In this document: in pieces, positions 39,126 to 47,487 of the stretch
How positions within the stretch are numbered: the stretch's first letter is position 1
Layout: every line of letters starts with the position of its first letter
Assembly (NCBI GenBank): GCA_035325705.1
Contig: DAOKZI010000007.1
Coordinates: forward strand, 121,715-185,714
Length of the DNA: 64,000 bases
Direction: 5' to 3'
DNA from: Ga0077536 sp035325705
GTDB lineage: Bacteria > Pseudomonadota > Gammaproteobacteria > Ga0077536
Position numbers and translations under genes: made by a program
The notes under the pieces: model-generated
Told to the model about the DNA's origin: nothing
Database searches by the model: none
Seen by the model: only the letters and a program-made list of their open reading frames with translations

Positions 39126-41140
39126 TCGACGATGCCCGGCAGCACCGGGCCGCGCTGCGGCAGCAGGATCTCGGTCTGCGTCGCGTTCTGCAGCCGCTGC
39201 TTGGCGCGGATGTCCTCGTAGCGCGCGCTCGAGAGATCGGCGGCGGTCTCGCGGTTGCGCACGATCTGCGGCCGCAGGAACACCATCAAGTTCGTCTTGC
39301 TGTTGCTGCGACGGCTGTTCTTGAACAGGTTGCCGACCAGCGGGATGTCGCCGAGCAGCGGCACCTTGTCCTGGTTCGCGCGCGCGTCGTCGCCGATGAG
39401 GCCGCCGAGCACCACGATCTCGCCGTTGTCGACCTGCACGTTGGTCTTGATCGAGCGCTTGTTGGTGATGAGATCGGCACCGACCGTGCTCTCGTCGACG
39501 CTCGAGACTTCCTGCTCGATCTCCATCGTCACCGTGTCGCCTTCGTTGATCTGAGGCTTCACGCGCAGCTTGATGCCGACGTCCTGGCGCTGGATGGTCT
39601 GGAACGGATTGTCCGGCGTGGTCGTCGAGTTCGAGAACTGGCCGGTGACGAAGGGCACGTTCTGGCCGACGACGATCTCGGCTTCCGCATTGTCGAGCGT
39701 CATCAGGCTCGGCGTCGACAGCACGTTGGTGTACTGGTTGCCGGCGAGCGCGCGAATGAGCCCGCGCAGATCGCCGCCCGAGAGATAGCCCAGCGTGAGC
39801 CCGGTAAGGAAGTCGGGCCCGTCGTCCGGATCGAAAGGGCTGTCGATGCCGCCCGCCACCGAGCCCGGGAATCGCGTGCCGCCGACGATGCCGGTGTCGG
39901 GCAGATTGGTCTTCCACTGGATGCCGAGCTCGTCGTCCTGGCTGGCCGAGACTTCGGCGACGATGCCCTCGACGAGCACCTGCGCGCGGCGCACGTCGAG
40001 CTGCGTGACGACCTCGAGCACGCGCTTCACGTCGCGCGGCGGGCCCTGCACGATCAGCGCGTTGGTCGCCTCGTCGGCGGTGACGCGCACGTCGCCGAAA
40101 CCGCCGCCGGCATTGCCGCCGAGCGCGATCTGCAGCGGCCGGCGCTGGCGGATCTGCCCGCCCTGCGGCGCCATGCTGCCCGACATCGACGGCGTCGACT
40201 GGCCGGAGATCACTTCCTGCAGCACCGCGACGAGGTCCTCGGCCGTCGCGTACTTCAGATAGACGACCTTGATCGCCTCGGTCTCGCCGGCCGGCGTGTC
40301 GAGGCTGGAGATCAGCGCGCGGTAGCGCAGCTTCATCTGCGGCGAGCCGGCGAGCAGGATGCTGTTGGTGCGCTCGTCGGCCGCGAAGGCCGCCTGCGCC
40401 TCGCCGGCCGGCGGATTGGCGCCGCGCGCCTTGGTCGTCAGGGTTTCGAGTAGCTGCGCGACGTCGGTCGCCGTCGCGTAGTCGAGGCGCACGACGTCGA
40501 TGCCGTGCGTGGTGTCGAGATCGAGCTTGCTGACGATCTCGACCATGCGTTTCACATTGGCGGCGGAGTCCGCGACGATCAGCACGTTGGTGCCGATGGT
40601 CGCCGCCATGTGCGAGTCCTGCGGCAGCAGCGGGCGCAGGATCGGCACGAGCTCGGCGGCGGACACGAAGTGCACGGGGATCACGCCCGTCACGATCTCT
40701 TCGCCCGTGCGCAGGCTGCCGGGCGCCATGGTCGGCGCCGCGTCCTGCTTGGCGAGCATCTCGGGCACGATCTTCGTCACGCCGTCCTTCTTCACCGCAG
40801 TGAAGCCGTGGACCTTGAGGATCGACAGGAAAACCTCGTAGAGATCGTCGGGATCGGTCGGCGCCGAGGAGATCACGGTCACGCGCCCCTGCACGCGCGG
40901 ATCGACGACGAAGTTCTGATGCGTGAGATCGGCGACCGCGCTGATGAAGGCGCGGATGTCCGCGTCCTTGAAGTTCAGCGTCAAGGAATGTTCTTCGGAC
41001 GCCGGCGCGGCGGGCGCGGCCGCGTCGGGCGGGGGCGCGATTTCCTGCGCGATCGCAAGCGGCGACAGCGCGACGAACAGCGCCAGCGCGAGCGCGCGGG
41101 AACGTGGGAACGTAGCGACGGGCGTGCTCACGGGCGACAT
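39122..41140 (-). CDS. gspD: GspD, type II secretion secretin
   Basis: A 672-aa outer-membrane secretin forming the exit channel. Signal peptide (ALALALFVALSPLAIAQ), an N0 domain (LTLNFKDADIRAFISAVADL), N1-N3 repeats (VIPVHFVSAAELVPILRPLL, VVYLKYATAEDLVAVLQEV), then the secretin core with VLVEGIVAEV, NVLSTPSLMTLDNAEAEI and VPLLGDIPLVGNLF. No lipobox is seen and no pilotin gene is nearby. ATG 41140 starts the signal peptide; GTG 41128 is a possible alternative. gspE overlaps its end by 4 nt. Confidence 0.97.
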   Translation of the reverse strand: MSPVSTPVATFPRSRALALALFVALSPLAIAQEIAPPPDAAAPAAPASEEHSLTLNFKDADIRAFISAVADLTHQNFVVDPRVQGRVTVISSAPTDPDDLYEVFLSILKVHGFTAVKKDGVTKIVPEMLAKQDAAPTMAPGSLRTGEEIVTGVIPVHFVSAAELVPILRPLLPQDSHMAATIGTNVLIVADSAANVKRMVEIVSKLDLDTTHGIDVVRLDYATATDVAQLLETLTTKARGANPPAGEAQAAFAADERTNSILLAGSPQMKLRYRALISSLDTPAGETEAIKVVYLKYATAEDLVAVLQEVISGQSTPSMSGSMAPQGGQIRQRRPLQIALGGNAGGGFGDVRVTADEATNALIVQGPPRDVKRVLEVVTQLDVRRAQVLVEGIVAEVSASQDDELGIQWKTNLPDTGIVGGTRFPGSVAGGIDSPFDPDDGPDFLTGLTLGYLSGGDLRGLIRALAGNQYTNVLSTPSLMTLDNAEAEIVVGQNVPFVTGQFSNSTTTPDNPFQTIQRQDVGIKLRVKPQINEGDTVTMEIEQEVSSVDESTVGADLITNKRSIKTNVQVDNGEIVVLGGLIGDDARANQDKVPLLGDIPLVGNLFKNSRRSNSKTNLMVFLRPQIVRNRETAADLSSARYEDIRAKQRLQNATQTEILLPQRGPVLPGIVE

Positions 41141-41189
41141 CCTTGCTCGAAGACGTGACGAATCGGCGCGCGAGCGCGTCGCGGCGGCG

Positions 41190-41870
41190 TCATGGTGAGA
41201 TCGGCCCGGCTTCGGCGGCCGGCGGCGGCACCTCGGTGGGCGGCATCGGCACGAAGGTGTCGGGAGGCGGCGTAACTTCCGGGGCCGCATACGGCGTGGC
41301 GGGAATGAAGCCGGGCGCGTTCGCCCCGGGCAATCGATTGCGCGCGAAGACGCCCGCATTCGCAGCGCTCGCCGCGTCCGCCGCCGGCAGCGCGAGTCGT
41401 TCGAGCTGCGCGTCGCGCTCGAAGATCACGGCGCGTTCGCGCACGGCGTGCACGCGCGCGCCGTCCGGCATCGTATCGCCGACGCGGTATTCGCGCTGCT
41501 CGCCGTCGGCGGTGCCGACGATCGCGCGCGCCGCGCTCGGGACGTCCGCTTCGATGATGCCGAAGAGCTGATAGCCCGCCGTCGATTCCGGCAGCGCCGC
41601 TTCTTCGACGATCGGCGCGGGCGGCGGGGCCGCCTGCGCGGCGCTCGATTCGGCGCTGCCGAACAGCGGCAGTCGATCCAGCGCCGCGCGAGACGCCGCC
41701 GGCAGCGCGTCGCGCGCCGTCTCGGTCGGCGCGGGCGATGGGCCCGAGGACATCGGCGCCAAGTTCTCGAGTCGCTGCCAGTCGCGCCAGCCCAGCGCGA
41801 GCACGGCCGCACCGACCACGGCGAAGGCGAGGGGAGGGAACGCGAGTCGAGGCATCGGCAGGGCAATCAT
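41190..41870 (-). CDS. gspC: GspC, type II secretion inner-membrane/secretin connector
   Basis: A 226-aa bitopic protein linking the inner platform to GspD. It has one transmembrane helix (FPPLAFAVVGAAVLALGW) and an HR domain: LPLFGSAES, then YQLFGIIEADVPSAARAIVG, YRVGDTMPDGARVHAV. The C-terminal part is Pro-rich with no PDZ or coiled-coil domain. ATG 41870 or 41855 could start it. It is 49 nt before gspD. A second gspC-like gene lies upstream on the same strand. Confidence 0.88.
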   Translation of the reverse strand: MIALPMPRLAFPPLAFAVVGAAVLALGWRDWQRLENLAPMSSGPSPAPTETARDALPAASRAALDRLPLFGSAESSAAQAAPPPAPIVEEAALPESTAGYQLFGIIEADVPSAARAIVGTADGEQREYRVGDTMPDGARVHAVRERAVIFERDAQLERLALPAADAASAANAGVFARNRLPGANAPGFIPATPYAAPEVTPPPDTFVPMPPTEVPPPAAEAGPISP

Positions 41871-41993
41871 AGGGGCAGCATCCTGCCTTACGGTAAACCC
41901 GTTTCATATCTCAGGCAAAGGCTTGTAGCTCACAATTCGCGTATCCCGCCAAGAGTCGGCCTGGGATTGCCTGCGGATCTCATCGCGAATCCC

Positions 41994-42198
41994 GTAGCCC
42001 GGAAGGAGCGCAGCGGAATCCGGGCCGCGGCCGATCCGGAACTCGGTCGCCTCCAGCGCTGAAACGCCGAACCCGGATTCCGCTACGAGATCTCGTAGCC
42101 CGGATGAGCGCAGCGAATCCGGGATTCGGCGCGTCATCGATCGCACACGCGAAGGTCGGGCGCACGATCCCGGATTCGCTGCGCTCATCCGGGCTACG
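41994..42198. repeat. REP copies between the two gspC-like genes
   Basis: A GTAGCCCGGAAGGAGCGCAG variant at 41994-42024, a family A direct copy at about 42095-42124 and an inverted copy at about 42169-42198. The inverted copy supplies the stop codon of the second gspC-like gene. The rest of 41871-41993 shows no gene. Confidence 0.85.
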
Positions 42199-42829
42199 AA
42201 GAGGGAGAGCGCGATCCTGCGAGGCGTGCCACGGGGCGCGCCATGAAGCGCGGCCGCACGGCCGGCGCCTCGCCCGTGTGCGAGGTGTCTACCGGCAGCG
42301 CCAGCCATTCGCGATGGCCTGCGCGTTCGAGCACCACGCCGCGCGCCGAGACTTCGATCAGCGCCGCGCCGTCCGGCAGGCGCTCGCCCGGGCGTAAAAC
42401 CATCTGCGAAGCTTCATCGCTGCCGACGAAGGCGCGTGCAGCCGCCGGTGGCTCCGCCGCGATCACGCCGTATAGACGCAAAGGCGTCGACGACGCCGGC
42501 AGCGTCTCCGTCGCGGGAGCCGGCGGTACGCTCGCTGCGATCGGCGCAGTCGGATCGCGTGCGCTGCCGAACAGCGCGAGCGACGGCAAATGCTTGCGCA
42601 CATCGCGCGGATCCTGCGCAGACGCTGCCTGCTTGGCCGATACGGCCGTCGGCGTCGCCAGCGCACCCTGCACGTCTCGCGCGCGCCGCATATCTTCGTA
42701 GCCGATCGCCGCGATCGTCGCGCTCGCGATCGCGAAGCATGCGATCGCAAAGCGAGGCGCCGCGCAGCGCTCGCGCACGACGCTCATCGAATTCGCAAGC
42801 CGCTCGAACGAAGGCATGACGGCGCGCAC
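42194..42829 (-). CDS. second GspC-like protein (HR domain)
   Basis: A 211-aa bitopic protein resembling GspC: a transmembrane helix (FAIACFAIASATIAAIGY), then LPSLALFGSARD, LRLYGVIAAEPPAAARAFVG, VLRPGERLPDGAALIEV and VVLERAGHREWLAL, matching the HR domain of the adjacent gspC in order and spacing. The final TAG (42194-42196) is the GTAG end of a family A REP, so the original C-terminus may have been changed by the repeat. Possible starts are ATG 42829, 42817 and 42787. It could be a duplicated GspC for another partner, or a remnant. Confidence 0.75.
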   Translation of the reverse strand: MRAVMPSFERLANSMSVVRERCAAPRFAIACFAIASATIAAIGYEDMRRARDVQGALATPTAVSAKQAASAQDPRDVRKHLPSLALFGSARDPTAPIAASVPPAPATETLPASSTPLRLYGVIAAEPPAAARAFVGSDEASQMVLRPGERLPDGAALIEVSARGVVLERAGHREWLALPVDTSHTGEAPAVRPRFMARPVARLAGSRSPSS

Positions 42830-42859
42830 CTTACCCGCACGAAGCGTCCGCGCCTAGCG

Positions 42860-42877
42860 CCGTCACGAAATCTTCAT
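42860..42877 (+). promoter_or_regulatory. Pho-box-like site 1
   Basis: CCGTCAC-GAAA-TCTTCAT has the 7-4-7 direct-repeat layout of a PhoB box (consensus CTGTCAT, 4 nt, CTGTCAT). The first half matches 5 of 7 strictly (6 of 7 with the common C variant at the last base); the second is weaker (TCAT kept). CATATC, a -10-like hexamer, follows after 10 nt. It points toward the plus-strand VPLPA/PstS-like/TPS genes. Confidence 0.45.
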
Positions 42878-42906
42878 CATCGCCCAACATATCGCCGCGG
42901 CACTTC

Positions 42907-42975
42907 GTAGCCCGGGTGGAGCGGAGCGGAACCCGGGATCCTCGTACCCCCGACGCGCCGCCTCCCGGGTTACGA
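42907..42975. repeat. REP-like copy between the two Pho-box-like sites
   Basis: A direct copy GTAGCCCGGGTGGAGCGGAG with ACCCGGG end and a degenerate inverted partner ending GGGTTAC at about 42973. Confidence 0.75.
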
Positions 42976-42992
42976 AGGGCTGCGCCGACGCA

Positions 42993-43021
42993 CGGTCATC
43001 AATCCGTCACGAAAGCTTCAC
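42993..43021 (+). promoter_or_regulatory. Pho-box-like site 2 (three half-sites)
   Basis: CGGTCAT-CAAT-CCGTCAC-GAAA-GCTTCAC: three heptamers, each separated by exactly 4 nt, in the same orientation. The first two match the PhoB consensus CTGTCAT/C at 6 of 7. TAGCCT follows after 10 nt as a candidate -10. The last 18 nt closely repeat site 1. It lies 215 nt before the VPLPA-CTERM gene, first of the plus-strand exoprotein/TPS run. Confidence 0.55.
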
Positions 43022-43235
43022 ACGGCCTCGCTAGCCTGCGCCGCATCGAATGGGGTCGGGCGGCTGCGCGGGTGTCATCGAAGGATCACGCCGCTGCAAA
43101 GCGCCCGCAATGCGAGACGCCTAGGCTGCCGTTCGGCACTTCGAAGCGGATGCGCAAGAGAACAAATGGGCCGGCGCTCCACGCAGCGGGCCGGCATTCG
43201 AAGCCACTTCAATAACAGATGGAGACTCTCTACTC

Positions 43236-44078
43236 ATGAACGGAACATGCAAAGCGATTTCGACGGCGACGCTCCTCGCCGCCGGCTCGAGCAGCGCGCT
43301 CGCTGCGTCGAATGCGGGCCTGCCGACGCTCGGCGCGCAAGTCGACGCGGGCGATCTGGTCTTCGCGTATGAAGCAGCCGATGGGCAATCGTCCATCGTG
43401 TGGGATCTGTCGAATGGAGACGACGATCTCACCTGGGGCAGCATTCTCTCCTCGAACGGTTTCACGATATCGAACACGCTGGTCAGCAACTTCGTGGCCA
43501 GCAATCCGGGCGGCCGCTGGAACATCCTCGGGCTCACCAACACGAAGCAGTCCGGGATCGGCGCCTCGCTGAAGTACGACCAGGGCGGCTTCGGGCTTAC
43601 CGTCAACGGTGCGCCGAACCCCGATGCCCCCAACGGCAATACCGGCCTCGAGCTCGAAGCGCTGATGAAGAACAGTGCCGCGTGGATCGGCGCGGCCAAC
43701 GCCGGCGGCCTGCCCGACAACGGCGCGCTGCTCGCGACCGCCGCGGATCTCTGGCAGTTCAGCGCCGGCGGCACGCACGGCGCCGTCATCGCCGATCAGA
43801 ACGCGAGCGGTCTCGTCGGCGACACGCTGGCCTACTGGACGATCCTCATCGACAACACCGTCACGCGCGGCTTCAGTCCGAGCGACGCGAACGCCAGCGG
43901 TCGCGCGCCGATCTTCACGCAGGTGACGAACGCGCAGGGCCAGCCCATGGGCTTCACCCTCGCCGCCGACGGCAGTCTGAGCTATGCGGCGATCCAGCCC
44001 ATCCCGGTGCCGCCCGCGGTGTGGCTGCTGGGCAGCGCGCTCGCCGGTCTCGGCGCGCTGCGCCGTCGCGAGCACTGA
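43236..44078 (+). CDS. exported VPLPA-CTERM (PEP-CTERM-like) protein
   Basis: A 280-aa secreted protein with a signal peptide (ISTATLLAAGSSSALAASN) and a C-terminal sorting tail: PIPVPPAVWLLGSALAGLG then RRREH. The body contains Gly/Asn/Ala-rich beta sequence (VDAGDLVFAYEAADGQSSIV, WNILGLTNTKQSGIG) like other PEP-CTERM proteins of unknown role. Unlike the one at 15665-16291, its codon use is fully GC-rich. ATG 43236 follows GATGGAGA. It sits downstream of Pho-box-like sites and 133 nt before the PstS-like gene. No exosortase is in the window. Confidence 0.8.
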   Translation: MNGTCKAISTATLLAAGSSSALAASNAGLPTLGAQVDAGDLVFAYEAADGQSSIVWDLSNGDDDLTWGSILSSNGFTISNTLVSNFVASNPGGRWNILGLTNTKQSGIGASLKYDQGGFGLTVNGAPNPDAPNGNTGLELEALMKNSAAWIGAANAGGLPDNGALLATAADLWQFSAGGTHGAVIADQNASGLVGDTLAYWTILIDNTVTRGFSPSDANASGRAPIFTQVTNAQGQPMGFTLAADGSLSYAAIQPIPVPPAVWLLGSALAGLGALRRREH

Positions 44079-44143
44079 ACGAGACGTAGGTATCCAGGCG
44101 TAAGAATCCACGGGGCGCCGGCGTGCCGGTGAGAGGCGATCCC

Positions 44144-44164
44144 GGTGCGGCCATCGACCGCACC
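44144..44164 (+). terminator. hairpin between VPLPA-CTERM and PstS-like genes
   Basis: GGTGCGG (44144-44150) pairs with CCGCACC (44158-44164) around 7 nt. No T-run follows, so partial termination or RNA processing is more likely than a full stop. Confidence 0.35.
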
Positions 44165-44211
44165 GACGCCGAAGGCTTGCCCGCGCCCTACAGCCATCGA
44201 GGAGCACCCGT

Positions 44212-45801
44212 ATGAACTCCATGAAATCGACTTCCAGGCTCGCCGCCGCTGTCGCTGCCGTCTGCGCCGCCGCTGCGGCACAGGCCTACGATCCGGCGAC
44301 GACCGCGACGGACTACCGCATCGTCATCGCCGGCGCGACGGCGACCACCAACACGCTGCGCGACGTGATCCTGCGCGACGTCTGCGCGTCGAACCGCGAT
44401 CTCTACCGCTTCCCGGCCTCCACCGTGCGCTACACGATCGCCTGCCGCACGACGGCGAACAAGAACGTGCTGTTCATGAAAAACGACGGCGGCTCGGGCA
44501 CGGGCGTCTCGCCGGTCGATCAGAAAATCGCGGTCTCCGTGCTCGAATCGCCGAGCAATGCGGCCTGCGGCAGCGGCGCCGCGAAGACCGGCCCCCTGGG
44601 CACGAGCTATCTCGAGCACGACTGCGGCGCGACGAACGCCGCGCTGCTCGGCAATCGCATTCCGGACTTCGGCCTCTCCGACATCGAGCCGAGCAAGTTC
44701 GTCGGCCAGCTCGCGCCGGCGGAAGGCGCGTTCAAGAACGTGTCGAACATGAAGGTCAACTCGACCGCGGGCCTCGCCTTCGGCATCGTGGTGAGCATGA
44801 ACCTCTACCGCGCGCTGCAGACCGCGCAGTTCGCCGACAGCGATCCCTGCAGCCCGGTGCCGACGATCGATCTCAACGGCAACAAGATCAAGGACGCCTA
44901 CGAAGTCGCGGCCACGGATTCGAGCGGCACGGGCGCGCAGATCGCCAATCACAAAAAGGGCGACACTGAAGCCTGCATGCCCTCGCTCAGCACGGCGCAG
45001 GTGCGCTCGCTGCTGATGGCCAGCGGTCTCGGCATCACGACCTGGGACGAGCTCAAGGCGAAGGGCAGCACGCTGGTGGCCTTGAATGCCGCCTATGATT
45101 GGGCGCCGGCCGACTCGACCAAGATCCTCTGCCGCCGCACGGCCGGCTCGGGCACGCATGCGCTCACCTCGATCAAGTTTCTGCAGACGCAGTGCGGCGT
45201 CGGCGCCACCTCGGGCAGCCAGCTCATGGCCTCGGGCTCCAACTTCGCGACCGACTGCGGCGGCACGATCTGCGACGCGACGCTCGAAAATTCCGGCTCC
45301 AGCGGCCTCATCGCCTGCGTCAACCGCGCCAATGCCGACGGCTTCTGGGCCATCGGCTACGCGTCGCTGGAATCGAACTCGAACCTCGCCAGCAACGCGC
45401 GCTTCATCAAGATCGACGGCGCCGCACCGAGCTTGAAGAATCTGGTCGCGGGCAGCTACCCGATCTTCGGCGAAGTCACGGCGCAGTCGCGCCAGCAGGA
45501 CAACGCCGCCGACTACACCGTGGCCAATGTGCCGGCGGCCGAGCGCACCAACGCGAAGAACAACTGGGCGAAGATCGTCTCGGAGCTGTCCTCCGCGACG
45601 AACGTCGTCGCACTCAACGCGTCGGATACCTTCCGCCATCCCTTCGGCGACGCCGGCTTCCTCGCGCGCGGCGTGCCGACTTCCTTCACCTACAATCCGT
45701 CCAGCCCGATCGCGACGCAGACGCATGCCGATCCGAACTCGGGCGGCGCGCAGAACACCTGCTTCGGCCCGATCGCGGTCGACGGGGTGAGCGTCGAGTA
45801 A
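44212..45801 (+). CDS. secreted PstS-like (phosphate-binding-protein fold) protein
   Basis: A 529-aa exported protein with a signal peptide (LAAAVAAVCAAAAAQA|YDP). Motifs follow PstS order: IVIAGATATTNTLRD (PstS GAGAT region), PDFGLSDIEPSKF (PstS DFGASD), FGIVVSMNLYRAL, LSTAQVRSLLMASG with TTWDEL, CRRTAGSGTHALTSI (PstS RADGSGT) and GFWAIGYASLE. It is longer than PstS (about 350 aa), has several cysteines that may form disulfides, and has no pst permease beside it. In Pseudomonas, secreted PstS-fold (DING/LapA-type) proteins are exported by the Hxc T2SS, so a T2SS cargo role here is a reasonable inference. GAGGAG precedes ATG 44212. Confidence 0.72.
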   Translation: MNSMKSTSRLAAAVAAVCAAAAAQAYDPATTATDYRIVIAGATATTNTLRDVILRDVCASNRDLYRFPASTVRYTIACRTTANKNVLFMKNDGGSGTGVSPVDQKIAVSVLESPSNAACGSGAAKTGPLGTSYLEHDCGATNAALLGNRIPDFGLSDIEPSKFVGQLAPAEGAFKNVSNMKVNSTAGLAFGIVVSMNLYRALQTAQFADSDPCSPVPTIDLNGNKIKDAYEVAATDSSGTGAQIANHKKGDTEACMPSLSTAQVRSLLMASGLGITTWDELKAKGSTLVALNAAYDWAPADSTKILCRRTAGSGTHALTSIKFLQTQCGVGATSGSQLMASGSNFATDCGGTICDATLENSGSSGLIACVNRANADGFWAIGYASLESNSNLASNARFIKIDGAAPSLKNLVAGSYPIFGEVTAQSRQQDNAADYTVANVPAAERTNAKNNWAKIVSELSSATNVVALNASDTFRHPFGDAGFLARGVPTSFTYNPSSPIATQTHADPNSGGAQNTCFGPIAVDGVSVE

Positions 45802-45817
45802 GGACTCGAGCAGCTCG

Positions 45818-47485
45818 ATGCCCTGGCGTTTCGTCCGCGGCGGCGTAGAGCCGCCGCGGCCTTTCCAGCGCAGGATCGCGCCGCGGTGCGCCGCGGCGCT
45901 GTGCTGTCTAAGCCTCGTTGCCGGCGCAGCGGCGGACACGACTTCCGCCGAGCCGCAGGCCGAGCAGCCGCGCTTCGACGTGTGGGAAATCCAGGTCGAA
46001 GGCAGCGATCTGATCCCGGCGACCGCGATCGAGCAAGCCGTGTATCCGCATCTCGGCGAGAATCGCAGCATCGACGACGTCGAGGCCGCGCGCGCCGCGC
46101 TCGAGGCGGCGTTTCGCGCCGCCGGCTATGCGACGGTGCTCGTCAACATCCCGGAGCAGGACGTCGCGAACGGCCTCGTGCGCCTCGAGGTGCTGGAAGG
46201 GCGCGTCGCGCGGCTGCGCGTCGTCGGCTCGCGCTACTTCTCGCTCGGCCGCATCAAGGCCGGCGTGCCGGCCCTGGCGAGCGGTGCGTCGCCTAATCTG
46301 CCCGAGGTGCAGAAGCAGCTCGCGGCGCTCAACAAGCAGAGCGGCGATCGCAAGATCTCGCCCGTCCTCAAGCCCGGCAGGCTGCCCGGCACCGTCGACG
46401 TCGATTTGAAGGTCGAGGACGCGCTGCCGCTGCACGGCTCGCTGGAGCTCAACGACGACTACATCCGCAACACCACGCGCCTGCGCCTCAACGGCGCGCT
46501 GCGCTACGACAATCTGTGGCAGCGCGAACACAGCGCCGGCTTCTCCTTCCAGTTGACGCCCGAGGATCCGTCGGAAGTAAAAGTGTTCTCGGGCACCTAT
46601 CTGTTCCGGCCGGACCTCTGGGATCTGCTGCTCGTGCTCTACGGCGTGAAATCGGCGAGCGAGGTCACCGCGCTAGGCAGCAGCGGCGGCGGGGTCGGGG
46701 TGATCGGCAACGGCATCATCGCCGGCGCGCGCGCGATCAAGCCGCTGCCGGCGGTCGGCAGCCTCTTCCACAATCTCACCGTCGGCATCGACTACAAGGA
46801 CTTCGCGGACACCGTCTCGCCGGTCGGCGGCAGCGGCTTCGAGACGCCGATCAGCTACACCAAGTTCAACGTCGGCTACGGCGGCTTCGTGCTCGGCGAG
46901 GCGCGCACGATCCGCTACAACCTCGACGGCCACTTCGGCGTGCGCGGCCTCGGCAACACCTTCAAGGAGTTCACCAACAAGCGCTTCCAGGCCAAGCCGA
47001 ACTACGTCTACCTGCGCGGCGACGGCGCCTGGGAAGGCGCCTTGCCCGGCAGTCTGTGGCCCGGCGCGCAGCTCCTCGTCGAATTCGCGGGCCAGGTGTC
47101 CTCGGGGCCCATCATCGGCAACGAGCAGTTCAGCCTCGGCGGCGCCGGCGACGTGCGCGGCTACTTCGCGACGCAGGGTCTCGTCGACCAGGGCGTGACG
47201 GGCCGCCTCGAGCTCGCCTCGCCGTCGCTGATCGGCGATCTCGAATCGATCTGGCTGACGGGCGTGCGGCTGGTCGGCTTCGTCGAGGCGGGCCACGGCC
47301 GCATCGTCGATCCGCTGCCGGGCCAGGACGAGGCGCTGTCGCTCGCGTCCACGGGTCTCGGGATGCGCATGAACGCGCCGCACGGCCTCAGCTCGCGCAT
47401 CGACTGGGCGGTGCCGCTGATCGAGAACGGCGAGATCGAGGCCTTCGAATCGCGCGTGCATTTCTCCTTCGGCTACGAGTTCTGA
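45818..47485 (+). CDS. TpsB outer-membrane transporter (ShlB/FhaC family)
   Basis: A 555-aa two-partner-secretion transporter that exports the adjacent TpsA. N-terminal signal region (AALCCLSLVAGAAAD), two POTRA domains (FDVWEIQVEGSDLIPATAIEQ onward; GYATVLVNIPEQDVANG), then a 16-stranded barrel ending in aromatic F (HFSFGYEF). LGGAGDVRGYF is the conserved L6-type VRGY motif. ATG 45818 is the only in-frame start; AAGGA lies 13 nt upstream. Codons 6-14 contain a perfect 10-bp hairpin (45835-45859). It begins 16 nt after the PstS-like gene and ends 2 nt before tpsA. Confidence 0.94.
   Translation: MPWRFVRGGVEPPRPFQRRIAPRCAAALCCLSLVAGAAADTTSAEPQAEQPRFDVWEIQVEGSDLIPATAIEQAVYPHLGENRSIDDVEAARAALEAAFRAAGYATVLVNIPEQDVANGLVRLEVLEGRVARLRVVGSRYFSLGRIKAGVPALASGASPNLPEVQKQLAALNKQSGDRKISPVLKPGRLPGTVDVDLKVEDALPLHGSLELNDDYIRNTTRLRLNGALRYDNLWQREHSAGFSFQLTPEDPSEVKVFSGTYLFRPDLWDLLLVLYGVKSASEVTALGSSGGGVGVIGNGIIAGARAIKPLPAVGSLFHNLTVGIDYKDFADTVSPVGGSGFETPISYTKFNVGYGGFVLGEARTIRYNLDGHFGVRGLGNTFKEFTNKRFQAKPNYVYLRGDGAWEGALPGSLWPGAQLLVEFAGQVSSGPIIGNEQFSLGGAGDVRGYFATQGLVDQGVTGRLELASPSLIGDLESIWLTGVRLVGFVEAGHGRIVDPLPGQDEALSLASTGLGMRMNAPHGLSSRIDWAVPLIENGEIEAFESRVHFSFGYEF
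45835..45859 (+). promoter_or_regulatory. hairpin at start of the tpsB coding region
   Basis: CCGCGGCGGC (45835-45844) pairs perfectly with 45850-45859 around the loop GTAGA, and CCTTTCC follows shortly after. It lies 17-42 nt after the start codon, where a stable stem can reduce translation or act as an attenuator between the exoprotein and TPS genes. Confidence 0.45.
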
Positions 47486-47487
47486 AC

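Noticed and set aside
43060..43150. Possible degenerate c-di-GMP-I riboswitch ahead of the second VPLPA-CTERM gene
   Set aside because: Strings such as GCAAAGC and GGCTGCCG recall the consensus, but the GGGACGCAAAGC core and a GNRA loop are missing. A search with the Rfam c-di-GMP-I model would settle it.
46516..47487. Upstream extension of the tpsA frame into tpsB
   Set aside because: The extension is an out-of-frame reading of tpsB; the signal sequence and TPS domain begin at ATG 47488.
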